A DNA stretch of 64,000 bases from Inonotus obliquus (taxonomy: Eukaryota; Basidiomycota; Agaricomycetes; Hymenochaetales; Hymenochaetaceae): the NCBI GenBank assembly GCA_032164295.1, contig JAJHTX010000011.1, positions 1,240,001 through 1,304,000 of the forward strand. The letters run 5' to 3'. The translations under genes and the position numbers were made by a program. How positions within the stretch are numbered: the stretch's first letter is position 1; every line of letters begins with the position of its first letter. Shown piece after piece: positions 23,779 to 37,000 of this stretch. The notes below the pieces were generated by a model. It was not told the DNA's origin, ran no database searches, and worked only from the letters and a program-made list of their open reading frames with translations.

Positions 23779-24903
23779 ATGGCACGTACGCCGAAAGCAC
23801 ATTCGAGCAAGCCATACGACGTACGTTCTTGTTCTTGTTTGTTGACGAGCGCCACGACTTACTATTGTTATTTCTTGTAAAAAATAGCGACCTCGCCCAA
23901 GTGACGAGAAATGGGTACACGACAAGGCCCCGGCGGGGTCGGCCAGATCTGTTGTATTCGCGGGCTCGGCCCAGCGGGCCTCGCCGACCAACAGGCTTGT
24001 CGTGTCAAACCTGCATTATGAGGTCACCGCAAGAGACCTTATTGTACGTCACACGCCTTTTTTTTTAAAAAAAAGTAGCACCTTGCTCACAATAATAAAT
24101 TGTTGGTTATTCATATAGGGCATCTTTGGTCAAATCGGTACGCTTGTACGCGAGCCTGACATCAAAGTACGGAATCCACCTCGTTGTCGCTTGTGGCTTC
24201 TGAGCACGTCCTATTGCATCTGAACGCTGAAATTATTCGACTTGCACCCTTCTATCTATCTTCGGTACTATGACCTGTTCCGCATTCGAATTCGGAACTT
24301 TAGTACGATCGAAGTGGCCGTTCGATTGGCCTTGCGATTCTCCATTTCGAGACCGTCGGGGAGGCGACTCGGGCTAAGAACCAGTATAATAAAGTCCTTG
24401 CCAAGGGTATTGAAACTTTCCTTACTCTCGGATGATCTTAGCCCGTGCTTTCTTTGCGATACTGATGCGTCTTGTTTTTCTAGGTCAGCCCATGGAAGTC
24501 GCTTACGATACGAGACCAGTGAAACCATCTGGTGGCGCAAAGTCTCTTCTCAATCGGATCTCGAAACCCCCTCTACTAGATCGTTTGGTCTCCGATACAA
24601 CCTATTCAAAAGATACTAAACAGTACGTCTCGTTCAGTTTGTCTGGGTCTGGGACTGCAGCTAACGAACTGCGACATGTTCATCAGAGAACCAGCAAGAC
24701 CATCGACGAATGGAGGACCAGTTAGGACACGTGGCGGGAGAAGAGGCGGGGCAAGGGGTGAAAGGATTAGGGAAAAACCTAAGACGGTTGATGATCTCGA
24801 CGAGGAGCTCGAGGCGTTCATGCGTAATGACTCGGGAAAGCCTGGTGAATCATCGACATCTTCGGCTCCAGTTGGTGATGCTGATGTCGAGATGGCTGCA
24901 TGA
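23779..24903 (+). CDS. YRA1: ALY/REF (Yra1) mRNA export adaptor, RRM protein
   Basis: Couples transcription and splicing to export by binding mRNA and the Mex67 receptor. Six exons: 23779-23820, 23888-24043, 24119-24166, 24304-24406, 24484-24622 and 24687-24903, in phase, giving 234 aa. The RRM begins LVVSNLHYEVTARDL (RNP2). It continues IFGQIGTLVREPDIKYDRSG and GLAILHFET (RNP1 position, where the usual aromatic pattern is relaxed) and ends GQPMEVAYD. After it come an RGG-type stretch (RTRGGRRGGARGER) and the C-terminal TVDDLDEELEAFM, the REF C-box that contacts UAP56/Sub2. The short N-terminus lacks an obvious N-box. Confidence 0.9.
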
Positions 24904-27900
24904 AGACATAGACTTCCCTTCCAATGTTGTGTTTCCCTTTAGTTGTTTATTCTTAGGGTCGCCGTGCTGACCTCAGCTCATCGCTATCTGCTAAAAATAT
25001 TATTCTCCGGTTTTCTTCTAGTAATTACGTTGTGAATTACTTACCGTCTGCTCCTGCTCAATGATACTTACATGTCATAGAAAGTTGCCACTGATGGAGC
25101 GCTGAGGGCGCTGGGTGCATTAGATGAGGATCTCGACTGTTACGAGAAGGTAAGAGTTATTTTGATTGTTCGTAAAGCTGACCTCTTTGGTTACGTTCGT
25201 CCTCAGTCATCGTGTGCGTTTTCGTATCTCCGTCCTTCAAATGCAGAATACTGCACAAGCACAACAAAAGGTTATGTCTCGCCAACTGGGTTCAGTTGAA
25301 CAAACAACATGAATAATGAACGATGATGGACATCTCACGCCATTATCTAGTCAAATACGCAATAACGCTGAAGAAGCATTATGGCTTTATTTGACGAGGG
25401 TGGTGGGGGAGATGGTTTGGAGATGATGTCTCGATGGTTTCTTTTATTCTGAGGTAGAGTCCAAGGTACTAGATCCAAAGAGAAGAGTCCGAGAACTGAG
25501 ATGCTAGTTCTTGGAGTCGGAGACACGGAGACACGGAGAGATGATAAGCAGCTGAAGCAGTTGCGATGGCCCGGTTAGTAGAATGGGTACCTAGAGAATA
25601 GGTTGGCGAGACCGACGAGAGGTATTGCTGGTGAGTTGGTCGACCCGAGTCAACCTCTCTTGATACGATACGGAGAGCACTAGTTTGGCGGTCTTCAGTT
25701 GCGCTTGCAGAGACCAAGTATGAGACGGTATCGAGAATCCAGGATGATACATTCCGAACAGTCACTGCATGTCAGTAATCCGTGCGACTGGCTACGTACC
25801 TCCAGAATTGGACCTCTACGGTAAGTACCCTGATCCGATCCAATGCAACAGCTGGAAATCAACGCATGCCCGTGTCAGTACATCCACCTCCTCCAACAAT
25901 GATGTCAGATACTCACCTACGATATTCCGGACCACCTACACCTACACGGGAGAACTCCGATCACTCATAACGAGTGAAAGAAAGCAAAGGGAAAAAATTG
26001 AATGCCTCCAACTCGCTCCTTATTCCAAACCCTCCACATAAGCACCGTCCGATCCAAACGAGGATCCCAAACCCATTCGGATCGCAATTCCAGACCAATA
26101 CAGGCCACTACAAAACACTACCCTCCAATCCTCGAAAGAAACTCTCCTCAGAACGTCCAAGTCTCGTCTATGGAACTACCCCGTCTCGTATACCGTAGCC
26201 CAGGCACCTGCCCAGTCTATACGAAACCAAAACCAACAAAGCAAAACCAAGGGTAGCTCGAATCACCGCGTTTAAGGGATCTCCCTAGGATCCGTCTTCA
26301 ATGCAAAGCGAGAGCTGTAAAAGCAACTCGGCGTCTGCCCCAGGGCGTCTTCTCTTTTTATCTTTAAACCATGGTATGACGGATCTAACCATGGGACCAA
26401 CTATTTTTAGCGGTAGGTCACGCTTGTCGAAAAAATCCCCCAGATCCTGACCACGTCTCAGCAGCTAGGGTCCACTCGGACGTGGTACTCATTGAGAACG
26501 CATGGCCCCTGGTCTTAAGCACCTTCGGAACTCCCCAATTCTATGAAAGAATCGAGCATAGACGAGACCCAGAGAAAGTCGGCGCGTGGCTTTCTCCAAT
26601 AAAACCGAATGCATCTTAACCAGGTTAAGGCAAAGATGCTCTCGTAGAACGAATGCATTTGGGCTACTTCGTCTCTACGTGCTCATTTCACACGAAGGAG
26701 AAAGAGGAGCAGGCGGACGTCGATGGAGAGTTGGAGAGGAACGGAGTGTAGAGAGTGACGTACCGGCCCTTGTCGCCCAATCCACAGAGAACCTTTCGAA
26801 CGAGCGAAAGATCAAAGCTCGGGAGAGGGAAGGAACGCATCCAGACGAGCTTAGAGGTGGAGTGGTCTCGGAAGAGTGGAGGAAGACTGGTGGCTCCCAT
26901 CCTTCTCGTGAGAGAAGGAAGGGAAGGAAGTGAATTCGGATCTGCGCACTGGCACGCCTTTTATTCATTCAGTTCAGGCCACAAAGGCCAAAACTGCCAC
27001 CATGCCAAGCCCCCAACACGTGCCTCGCGTTCGGGCCACAGACTAAAATGAACCTGATGGGCCACAGCGCGCTTACCTAAGCATGCATTTAACCACGAGG
27101 TGAACAACGCGCTTTGACTTGGCGCGTACTTTGACAAGGCTTATATGGTGCATTGGCCTGATATTGTCCGTTTGAATAAAAACTTGTTCTTCTGATCTTC
27201 ATAATAAAAAACACAATCAAACGACAGGTGATGGACCTAGTATCGACACTACAGTATTTCGCATAATACATAGTGATGGAGCTATATGAGTGACATTCTA
27301 ATTCCCTTTCCCTAGAGTTATGTTGACATGATGGTACACCGTGCATGATCGATTTAGATAGATGCCAAGAAGCCAAGAAGCCAAGAAGCCAAAAAGAAAT
27401 CAGTTCTAGAAAGGCATCAAACCTGGGTCTTGTGTCCATCGCGAAGAAGGTTCCTCGAAGATTGGGAGACTTGTATCAGGTTTTCCTTTCCTCTACGTTT
27501 TCCTTGAAACCATCAAGAGTAGCTACTAGCTAGCATCCAATCGCTTCTGGGACGACTGAAGGAAGCCTCTTGGATTATATATCACCTTTTGCATCCAGTA
27601 ATAATCACTATGGCCTTTTGCGTTAGCTCTGTAGCAGTTCAATTCCAAGCTCGAGTCTTTTCTCCCTATGAGGAGTAGGAATTTCCAGAAGGTGAAACCC
27701 TGTCCTGGTCCGGAGTTCTCCTTGCCTTGGAGTCTGTTATGTGATCTACGGGAAAGCTGAACTTGCTGTGCTATCATACACCGCAGTGAAGACGACTCTG
27801 TCATAAATATATGACATGACTACTGCGGACAGACCGTTGCCTTGCAATAGGATCGGTTTCTGCTGTGATTTGAGTGTTGGTAACAACTGACGGGTATTTC

Positions 27901-28471
27901 ACTGTCATTTATACCCGATTCCGTCTACTTTCCCGGGCAAGAGCATCAGTGTTTCACCAAATGTTTGTGGCACCAAGACTACAAATATCACGTTTGTTTC
28001 CGTAGTCAACGTCCGGCAACTCAAACTCCACCTCTCGCCATTTCGGTTAACACTACACATTGATTTTCAGCGTACGAGGAGGGACAAGCACAGTGCCATT
28101 GGTAGCAATTGTACTCATATTGAGACCAACCTGATCCACCCACGTACGGTTGCGGAATTGTGACAAAGCATTCCACTCTCGGAGATGTTTCGCGGAGGTT
28201 GTGCCGCGGACGGACGGGACATGGGAAATGCAAGTCTAGAGATTGTATGAGAAAGTTGATAGCTGGTTATTACAAGAGTCATAAAGAGATACATGATGAG
28301 AAAGGCGAATACATCATGGATAACCTTTTGTTCGTCACGACGTGCTACGCATAAGTATGTCCTCTCTGAAGTCAGGTAATAAGAAATAGAAAGAAATTAA
28401 TTAATCCGCTTCGCGAGAAGTCCATCAAGCTGCTTCAGTTCCATAACCCCACGCCGAAGCGTCGACATAGT
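24904..28471. other. 3.6 kb with no supported gene
   Basis: Contains short open frames only (minus 25469-25765, plus 26586-26933, minus 27526-27804, minus 28021-28233), none with a domain or consistent splicing. An exon-like piece sits at about 25081-25149 (bounded by CATAG and GTAAGAG) and another after CCTCAG near 25206, but no gene can be built from them. A small tandem repeat (CCAAGAAG, four units) is at 27363-27391. The region could hold a lncRNA or a decayed element. Confidence 0.45.
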
Positions 28472-30879
28472 CTACGCTTTCAGACCAGGGGATTCAGGTA
28501 TCTGTTCGATGGCTTCCAAGCCCTTAACTGATCGGGAATCTTCAAATGGTCCGTTTTGTAACACCGAGTTTGACCCATTGCGCGATGTTGACCTGCAATG
28601 ACTTGATGCGACTGTCTCGACGCTATCAGAGTCATCAGTTGAGCTTGCATTCGTAAGTGCATCTTCTGATCCGTTGTAAGACGTCTCAACGTCCTCAACG
28701 TCGAATAAGCCCTCAGAGATAATATTCCACCTCTTTAAGATCCACACCATCATCGTACGAGCATCTTCCTTCCGTGCGGTATATAGCACAGAAGAAGCCT
28801 CGCCAACACCGGCGCTACCCAAGAAGATCGGGACAGCGAAGAGACGGGCAAGATCTTCAACCGTGACCTCATTGTGCGGACAGAGGAGAAGTTGCGCAAA
28901 GAATGCACATAGGTATGTGAGAAGTGCGAGCTCCGTGCGGGGAAGAAGCCGGAAGAATTCTCTCGCCAGTGAAAGCTGATGCTTTTCTGAGATTACATCC
29001 TCTTGAGCCAGAGACGGGAGAACGGGGGAAGAAAGGGAACTGGTCATGGCGATGAAGTCTTTGAGGGACGGCGAGCGAGTATGGAAATGCTTGACAGTGT
29101 TTAGCAGTGGTGAGTGCGGCGCGATGAGCGAAATTGGTCGTGCCTTTCGTGCAACACTGTGGCCCATAATAGTCAGCTCAACTTGATTCTGATTCTCGTA
29201 TACTTCAGAAAGACCATTCTCAGCAAGCACGCTTGGACGGACGCATAGGACCATCATAGGGTCGAACAAGGTCTCATGCCAAATTGCATGCGGGAGACGA
29301 TCAACGTATGTCCGTAGCAGTGCACAGATATCCTCTGTACGTTCTTTGCTGAGCGATATAGTACGTCCGAAGGTTGGCCCATTATCGAAAAGTTCGATTA
29401 GTTCATTATGGCGTGCACGGCTTGGAAGAGTGCGGAATAGACCAGGTACTGTTAAGCCTAAACCCACAGGTGAGTCCGCGAGGGCAATAATCAGAAGAAG
29501 TACTCACCTGTTCTGTATAACTCCTCCACACAAGCACGGACAACAATCGGAATAATGCTCTGGTAGCCTGCTACTGAACACATGCAAGACGCGTACGCGT
29601 TTGTTAGAGACAACGGTTGCCCGAATACACCTAGTCGGACATGACATACTCAAAAGAAGCCAGCAATGTCACGAAAGAGAAGGGCTTACGACGTCCATCT
29701 TTCGCATGCACCATGATCACGGGCGACCTCCGGATACCTTCTTCCCAACTAGAATCAGCCTGTACAAGTTCTGGCTGTTCTGAAAACGGCGTAACAGTGT
29801 CCGGTATACCAGTCTCCGTGCGCTCCGCTCCGCGTCGTGAAGCTTCCATCCGAGCATCAAGTTCATTGTCCCGCAATAACCGCTCGACATCAATCAAATC
29901 TTCCACTGTAGTAGGATGAGTCCATTGGCGCGGATCATCCAAAGACCGATGGATACCGAGTAACTTGTTGATAGATGCCAAACGTCTATAAGGATCCAGG
30001 TATGGAACCAAAGGAGGCAGAGGATACGTTGGACTGCCCAGCCCTTTTGAGGCAGATGGCACAGGAGAAGTGGGCGTCGAGCGAGCAAGAGGGATGGTGA
30101 GATTGCCCAGGGAGGTCTGATACTCAAATACAGTCCGCGGTCGCGGCTTCTCTAGATAGGTCGAGGGGAACTCCATCTCGAGAGAACATGTCTCTACGAT
30201 GCTGTTAATGGCACTATGACAGCAATGACATATCAGTAAATGCACGTCTCTAGAAAAGAATGAAGTAGGTACGTACGAACTTATCGATGCCTCAATTGCA
30301 CGATCACTGTCCATTACAACGAGGTTCGCCGCACGTATTGTACAAAGTGTCTCCGGACGAGGCTTTGAGATAGACATGGTATCTAGTGTCATTCCACAAG
30401 CGCGTAATTGTCTGAATGACTCAGGATCGGTATCCGCTTGACGATCGAGCGTGATCGATAGAGTCACTGTACTTGGGCCATTAGATGGTAATGTATCACG
30501 AGCTGAAGTCTCGCAACCATTGATGGCGGTACCAGTACTCGAAGGAAGCAGTGATGAAGACATCATGAGCTTCTGAAGTTGGTTCACATCGTCAAACGGC
30601 TTCCGTCCCGCCTCGAGTGCCTCCCGCTCGAGTACTGAAGAGTAGCAACAGTGCAACGAAAGACGTTCAGTTTGTAGCTCTGCTTCGCAAACCCAAATGC
30701 TTACCATAAGCAGGAGAAGGATCGCGCCTACGATGTGAACACTCTACCTGTTCCTTCGAAGCTAAGGCCGTGCTCTTCGTCATACCATGATGGGAGAATG
30801 CACCCGAGTTTTCTAGAGTGTCTTTTACGAATTCCGCCAGCGGAAAAGACGAAGTGGAATCAACGCTGGAGCATTGCAT
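28472..30879 (-). CDS. RhoGAP-domain protein (Rho GTPase-activating protein)
   Basis: Stimulates GTP hydrolysis by Rho-family GTPases, with a role in polarity and cytoskeleton control. Five exons: 30879-30705, 30634-30277, 30213-29690, 29630-29508 and 29457-28472. All junctions keep phase and give 721 aa. The RhoGAP domain lies in the C-terminal half. It opens VFGQPLSL, continues IPIVVRACVEELYRTGLTVPGLFRT (the Arg of GLFR is the predicted catalytic finger), then ICALLRTYVDRLPHAIW and FFRLLPRTELALLTYLCAF, and NEVTVEDLARLFAVPIF. The N-terminal ~390 residues have no recognised domain, so partner specificity is unknown. The start at 30879 is the first ATG in the open frame; an upstream exon cannot be excluded. 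Confidence 0.85.
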
Positions 30880-31418
30880 CTTCGGCACGATTTAACCAAC
30901 TCTCCAGGTACCAAGCCTAAAAAGTGCGCGTTGAAGATGAGGCGCGAAGAGAGTAGAGAACTGTCGAATTGGGAGGAAGGCTCTAAGTCTTATGTTTCTC
31001 ATATCCGTTCCCCGCTTGTAGGTATGCAGTCTGGTTCAGCACAAATTCGGTCGAGCAGGGCAATCCCGTCCAAACGCCATGCCGTGTTCGCCGTGCGTTA
31101 CGTAATATATTCCCAGCCTTGTTTATCCGAAAATCGTCGAAATTGAAATTCAAAGATCAAAACAGAGACTGGAAGCGCAGTACTAGTCCCGCGATATGAT
31201 ATGAACTGCGGCGAGCGCGGACAATGTGAGTTTAAGTCAAGAAATCAAATAGACAAAGGCTATGCACAGTAATATTTACATCAATAAGATAATGAAGACC
31301 TTAGATCGTGAAGACGGTAAATAAAATAGAATGAATAAAGCTGTGAGTGGGCAATGGTCATACAAAACAAGTGCATAATCCGAAGGGCCGAAGAAGTGTC
31401 TTGGGATGGAACGATTGG
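30880..31418. other. Intergenic between ICMT-like and RhoGAP genes
   Basis: Promoter of the RhoGAP gene plus the 3' flank of the methyltransferase gene. No supported gene. Confidence 0.5.
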
Positions 31419-32352
31419 TTACGCAATGTATGGCACGAAACGATACGGGACCTCTTTCGCATATTCTTCCCACTGTTTTCCGAATGTCTCGCGCAGCGAC
31501 TCATCCTCTTTCGGAGCACGCCAAATGAGATATGAGCACCCAAACGAGATCCACGCGATATAGAATATGACCGCCGCGCGTACGATGCCGAGTACGGCCA
31601 GTTGCGCCACGCCCAGATTTCCAAGAAGATCAATCTGATGTTGCTGGAAGGCTCCGCATGACCGAACGAACCCTCCAGGCGCGAGGAGGAGCATTGCCAT
31701 ACCGCCGCGGACGAGAACTTCGCCTGTGTATGAAGGGTGCCGAACTATGCCATACGGGCCGCTCTTCACGAGCTGGTGACCCGCGAGTGTCGTATGTGTA
31801 AATGAAAAGTGACGACCCATTGCAGCGAAGCATTCTCTACGGATCACGAATCCGACGAGGATTGAGAGCACAGGTAGAAGAAACATAGGGCAAAGCGCGT
31901 CGATTAAAAGTCTCTGTGGTGGAGGCGGAGGTGGATGAGGTAATATAGCGAATCTTGAGGTGGCCGTCGGTAGAAGAATCGGCAGGATGGTTCGTGAAGG
32001 CGAAGAATCAGGGAAAACGGACAGAAGTCGCACAATGACCTCGAGTATTGTAATGACCCATACAGCATACTAGAAAAGATGGTCAGAAAGTACAATTAAT
32101 GACACGGTCAAGAAGGCTGCAGCTTACTCTGGAGGCAGCAACCCCCATCATGCCAACACTATTGAATAGCCTGGGACCATGGAGAACTCCCTTATTCGAA
32201 TCATTATGGGCCATGTCCTTCCCATCCCGCGTACGAAGTAGGTGGTTGGACGAAGCCTGTGCGATACGCGGAGGTGTAGAAGATATTTGATGGGCTGCAG
32301 TTGCAGCGACCAGGAGCGCGATGTGAATGGTCATTTCCACCATAGCGGACAT
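31419..32352 (-). CDS. Isoprenylcysteine carboxyl methyltransferase (ICMT)-like membrane protein
   Basis: Family members methylate the C-terminal prenyl-cysteine of CaaX proteins in the ER membrane using S-adenosylmethionine. Two exons: 32352-32128 and 32069-31419, donor GTAAGC, acceptor TTCTAG, 291 aa. Hydrophobic segments lie at the N-terminus (VEMTIHIALLVAATAA), after the junction (YAVWVITILEVIVRLL), in the middle (CPMFLLPVLSILVGFVI) and near the end (VLGIVRAAVIFYIAWISF). The SAM-binding core is SGPYGIVRHPSYTGEVL, and the family's C-terminal ESLRETFGKQWEEYAKEVPYRFVP is present. The N-terminus is unlike yeast Ste14. Agaricomycetes have several such paralogues, so the substrate may not be a mating pheromone or Ras protein. 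Confidence 0.87.
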
Positions 32353-34079
32353 CGTGGATTGTGAAAGAGTTGGAATGGGAGGTGGCTTTGCGAGGGAAGA
32401 GTCTTTTCAACTCGCGCCAAGGCCTAAAAATACTTTGACAGTTCGGATCTGAGTCATAATCAGTGATCCCCAGACAAGCGACATATCAACCACCGCGCCT
32501 ACTCAGATGATCAGTTCTACCGAAACGCGGCTACCCTAATCATTCCTCCCTGGAATGAATCAGAGCCAATTGTGGCAAGCTGTGGCGTCCGAATAGGGGC
32601 ACTAAACACCAGAAGCGCCCAAGATGACGAGCGGCTGTGCGCGATCGACTAACAGTTGTTGTTTCTTGAAATCAGCGGAGCTAGTCGTCCGTGTCCATCG
32701 CTGGCCGCAAAAATAAGTGGGCGTGTGCCTCCCTGAAGCCTCGGAAATTACGCTTTTTTTGACGAAATTCAAGGTCCAATGCACCCGTAGATGTGGACTC
32801 GCGCGACCTATACGAAAAAGATCAACCAATGGGGTTTAGGGCGGAGTTCATGCAAGCCGTGTTGGTGACAGCCCACCAAACCACAGAACCTTCTCGGTTT
32901 GTAAAGATGCTATCTGTCTGCCACAGAAACTTGCCTTCGTGCGGGTTTCACAGAGGAAATGTATCTCTGATCAGGAGCTGCGTCAATGTCGTATATTGCA
33001 ATGTACGTGTCAACTGAGTTGGAAACGCTACTTGGCAGATCCTTTAAGATTGGTGGCACAGCTCCCGTTCCGCACCCTGCTGCACTCAACAGACGGCATG
33101 CACACACACAGCCCTCCGATCCGAACGGAGCGGATGCTAACGAGCCACAGATATCGGACAATGCGGTGCCGCCCAGTCGTTGCGAAGGAATCTCACCGGA
33201 ACCTGGTGCGCGAGAAGAACAGGTTTCGAACGAGCGCATCAAAGCGAGCCTTCGCAGTCGAGCATAGCACTTCTGAGGTGACAACTTCCGTGAGATGAAT
33301 GGAGCGAGGCAACTATCGGCGATGTGATAAACAATTCAGCAATCCCTTTTCGATAGACGAAACAATGAACATGGCGCACGCTATCAGAACCATAATATAA
33401 GACGCATCAAAGGCTTTGATGAGGCGAACGAATGACTTCAAGGGATACGATCAGAAAATAATTTCAATAATGAACGAGAGGGAAAAGATTGATTGCCTAT
33501 CGAAGACAAGAGTCCTGTCATGACTTGTCGGTGTTCATCGCCCCGTCAAGGCACCCCTTCGTGTTTTGGCTCAACCGCAGAGCCTTCCATAGCTTTATTC
33601 CGAGTCCAATTCGAACTGCGCCGCGCTTCATGGCAGGGAAGATCCCGCAACAATGAGTCGATGGTTTCGCTGAGTCTTGACGGTTCCGTATATGCAGTAG
33701 CTTGGTAGAAGGTGACTATAATTGAAATAAAATTAGCGACCATGAAATGCCACCTTGCCAGTGTGCCATATTTTCGATTCATTTCTGGTCACTCTTACAT
33801 TATGCCTTGCACTTTACCTCGAAGCGTACTTTGCTGAGATGATAAGATATTTGTGAATGCGCCGCAATGTGATGATGCTGATGATCATGATACTTCTGAT
33901 CTGATGATGAGAAGGAAGGTAGCTATAGCGTATCGTGTAAACTCCGACGCGGCTTCTGCCGATATCACACGTAATACGCGTTCCTTACGTAACTTGCGTA
34001 CGTTTAACGCCCAAGACGCGTCTTTTAGAGCGTAACCGCCATCTAGTACCAGACCTGGTTACTCTGACAGTCCTGCAAA
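32353..34079. other. 1.7 kb divergent intergenic region
   Basis: Lies between the ICMT-like gene (minus) and MSH6 (plus). Overlapping open frames on both strands at about 32910-33300 show no domain or splice support. I see no repeat related to others in the window. Confidence 0.5.
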
Positions 34080-37000
34080 ATGGCACCCAAATCCCAGGGC
34101 GCTGGCGGAAATGGATTGAAGCAAAAGAGTCTCATGGGATGGTTCGCAAAGCCAGGCGCTCCCTCGCAGGTACCATCGCAGTCGCAGATATCGAAGAACG
34201 CGCCCACGCGTTCGCAAAAGCCTGCCGCAAAGGCTGCTTCGGACAAAATTTCGTCCACGGATGGCGATAGAAAGGTCGAAAAGCTGGATACAAGAGTACA
34301 ACAAACTGGGCCTGCGACGAGCAGCCCGACGGTCAACGCTCCGAGCTCATCGTTCCCGAGCTCAAAGTCTTCCTCAAGTGTCGTAACATCGAAAGACACT
34401 CCTCCCACAAGCGATGTCATTGATGTTGACATGCGGTCTGATGAGGAAACAGAGGTCGCTGGCTCAAAAGTGGTTCGTGTAGAAGTAGCCTTTGTCTCAT
34501 ATTTATACTTGAATACTAAACGCAGTGTACCAGACCAAACGCAAAATGGTCCTGGTGGACTCAGATGATGAACAAAATGGTGCTGCTTATCGCTCTGGTC
34601 ATGCTTCTTCCGAAGCCGGACGTTCAAGCCCGATTCCCGATAGTAAGTAGTAGGCTACTCATGTGAAAGCTTTCTTATATGCTCTCCGATAGCTCGCTCG
34701 AAGAAACCGAGAGTATCACTGCTCGAGTCCGATGAGGAAGAGGATGAGGTACAGCAGACCTTTGGTCGACGTCTTTCGCGTTTCAGAAAGCCGACAGTTC
34801 AGAAGAAAAGTAATTTCCGTCAGCTTGCTGACCAGTCTGTTATTGACCATCTCCCCTAGAATCATCCAATGGGTTCAATTCAGACTCAGATTTTATCCCA
34901 GCAGACGACACGGATAATGATGTGCCCCCCATTTCGCACCGCAGCTCTTCTTTGTCTGGCTCACGGAGTGAGATCGACTCTGTCGCAGAACCCGATTCGG
35001 GCTCGGAGCTTTCTGACGTTCCGAAGACGAAGAAGAAAGGAAAGTCGGGCAAGCCAGCACCAAAGAAGTTACAATCAAGTGAAGGAGGGCGTTCTGGCGG
35101 TGGCCACAGCTTTTTGACAGCGGCAGAGCGAAGAGCGAAGAGCAAGAAGGAAGAGAAGAAATCCTCAGATGATCCGTTTGACTTCTTGCGCGACGTCCGA
35201 GATGTAAGTCATGGAAATGCGGTTTTGTTTCTTCACAAGTCCCGTTAACCAGTTGAGATAGAAAGACGGAAATAGGCCTGGAGAACCGGGATACGATCCA
35301 AGAACCCTTTATGTTCCTAATTCTGCGTGGAAAACCTTCACGCCCTTTGAGAAGCAGGTAAGCTTGCTTCTGCCATTCAACTATCAAACGCTGCTGACTA
35401 CATGGTGTTCCAAGTTTTGGGAGGTCAGCAGGCCCATTCTTCATGATTCGTGTATGACTAAATTAGCCTGTGAAAGATCAAAGCAAATCACTATGATACT
35501 GTAAGTCAGACTTCGCTTGGATAATGTTCACTGTTAACTCTGTGGTAGGTCTTGTTTTTCCAAAAGGGGTACGTGCGATAGTATTCGTTTAGATCGAGTC
35601 TCGTGCTCAATGACCCGATCGCTTCAGCAAATTCCTTGAGGTAGAGAAAATTCGCGCCATTGGAAATGCTTTAGTTCTCATGATAACTTTAGCTCTATGA
35701 AGATGATGCTAGAATCGGACATCGCGAATTCGATTTGAAGCTGACGGATCGAGTTAAGATGTGCATGGTATGAGGAGTAACATGCGCTCTCGCTTCGCTT
35801 TTCTGACTAGCTGCATCTAGGTCGGTGTACCAGAGGGCCATTTTAATACTTGGGCCGCGTGAGTTCCTAAGTGACTCTATAAATCTTAATTGACTGATCC
35901 CGTATGCATAGAAAATTCCTCGCCAAAGGTATTACCTTTCCACTTATCAACGTACTCCCGAGCTTACATTTTAACTTACTCAGGCTACAAGGTTGGCCGA
36001 GTGGATCAGGCTGAAACGGCGTTAGGAGCAGAGATGCGCTTGGCGGCTGATAGGAAAGCAGATAAATCGAAGAAAGAGGCAGGTGAAAAGATAGTTCGGC
36101 GGTAAGTAGCTAAATCGCAAGGTGCATCATATGCTGATGTCCGTGCGCAATAGCGAGCTCAACAAGGTTTATACGAACGGTACACTTGTCGATGCGGACC
36201 TCATTATCGATGAACAAGCCGGGCATTGCGTTTCCGTGCGCGAACTTGATCCCGAGTCTGACAAGGGCGCTTTTGGCATCTGCGTCTTGGATTCATCCAC
36301 TTCCGAGTTTAACATGAGCGCATTCGAGGATGATGCGTGCCGCACGAAACTCGAGACGATGCTCAGGCAACTCAGGCCTAAAGAGTTGGTTTACATGAAG
36401 GTATTTGTCATGTTCTGTTATCATCATTCGCGACTTAGATATTGTTCCAGGGGAATCTATCCGTATCGACTATGCGTCTTCTTAAAGCGGTCTTGCCCGG
36501 AGCGTGCGTCTGGACTGGGCTCCGTGAAGTAGAAGGTTTCGGATATAAGGAAACTTTGGGCGAACTCAAGAAGCTCTATCCGGATGGTGACGATGACATG
36601 GAGGAAGGAGGAAGTATTCCAGACGCAATTCGCGAAATGCTGACATCTGAACCGGCGGTGATTGCACTGGGAGCCATGATTTGGTGAGCTCAAGAAGTGC
36701 GCTGACCGACCTATTCTGAGACCCTTTCAAAGGTATCTTCGTCAATTGAACATAGACAAAGACATCCTAAGCATGAAGAACTTTAACATTTATGATCCGA
36801 TGAAAAGAGGTCAGGGACTTGTGCTCGATGGCCAGACATTGGCACACATCGAGGTATACCGTTCGTTTCGTTTTGCATAAACTATAAACTTATGTTGCGG
36901 TTTTGAATAGGTACTTCAGAACAACGAGGGAACAGATGAGGGCTCTCTTCTCAAAATTCTGCAACGTTGTATCACACCTTTTGGTAAGATTTCTCGCGTC

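Noticed and set aside
26586..27051. Open frames on both strands near 26.6-27.0 kb
   Set aside because: Mutually overlapping frames with low-complexity Arg/Glu/Ser content, no splice-consistent extension and no domain.
27363..27391. Possible CRISPR-like or tandem array (CCAAGAAG repeats)
   Set aside because: Only four short units without spacers; a simple tandem repeat in a eukaryotic genome.
32910..33298. Opposed open frames between ICMT-like and MSH6 genes
   Set aside because: Open on both strands over the same bases, with no domain or paralogue; treated as intergenic.
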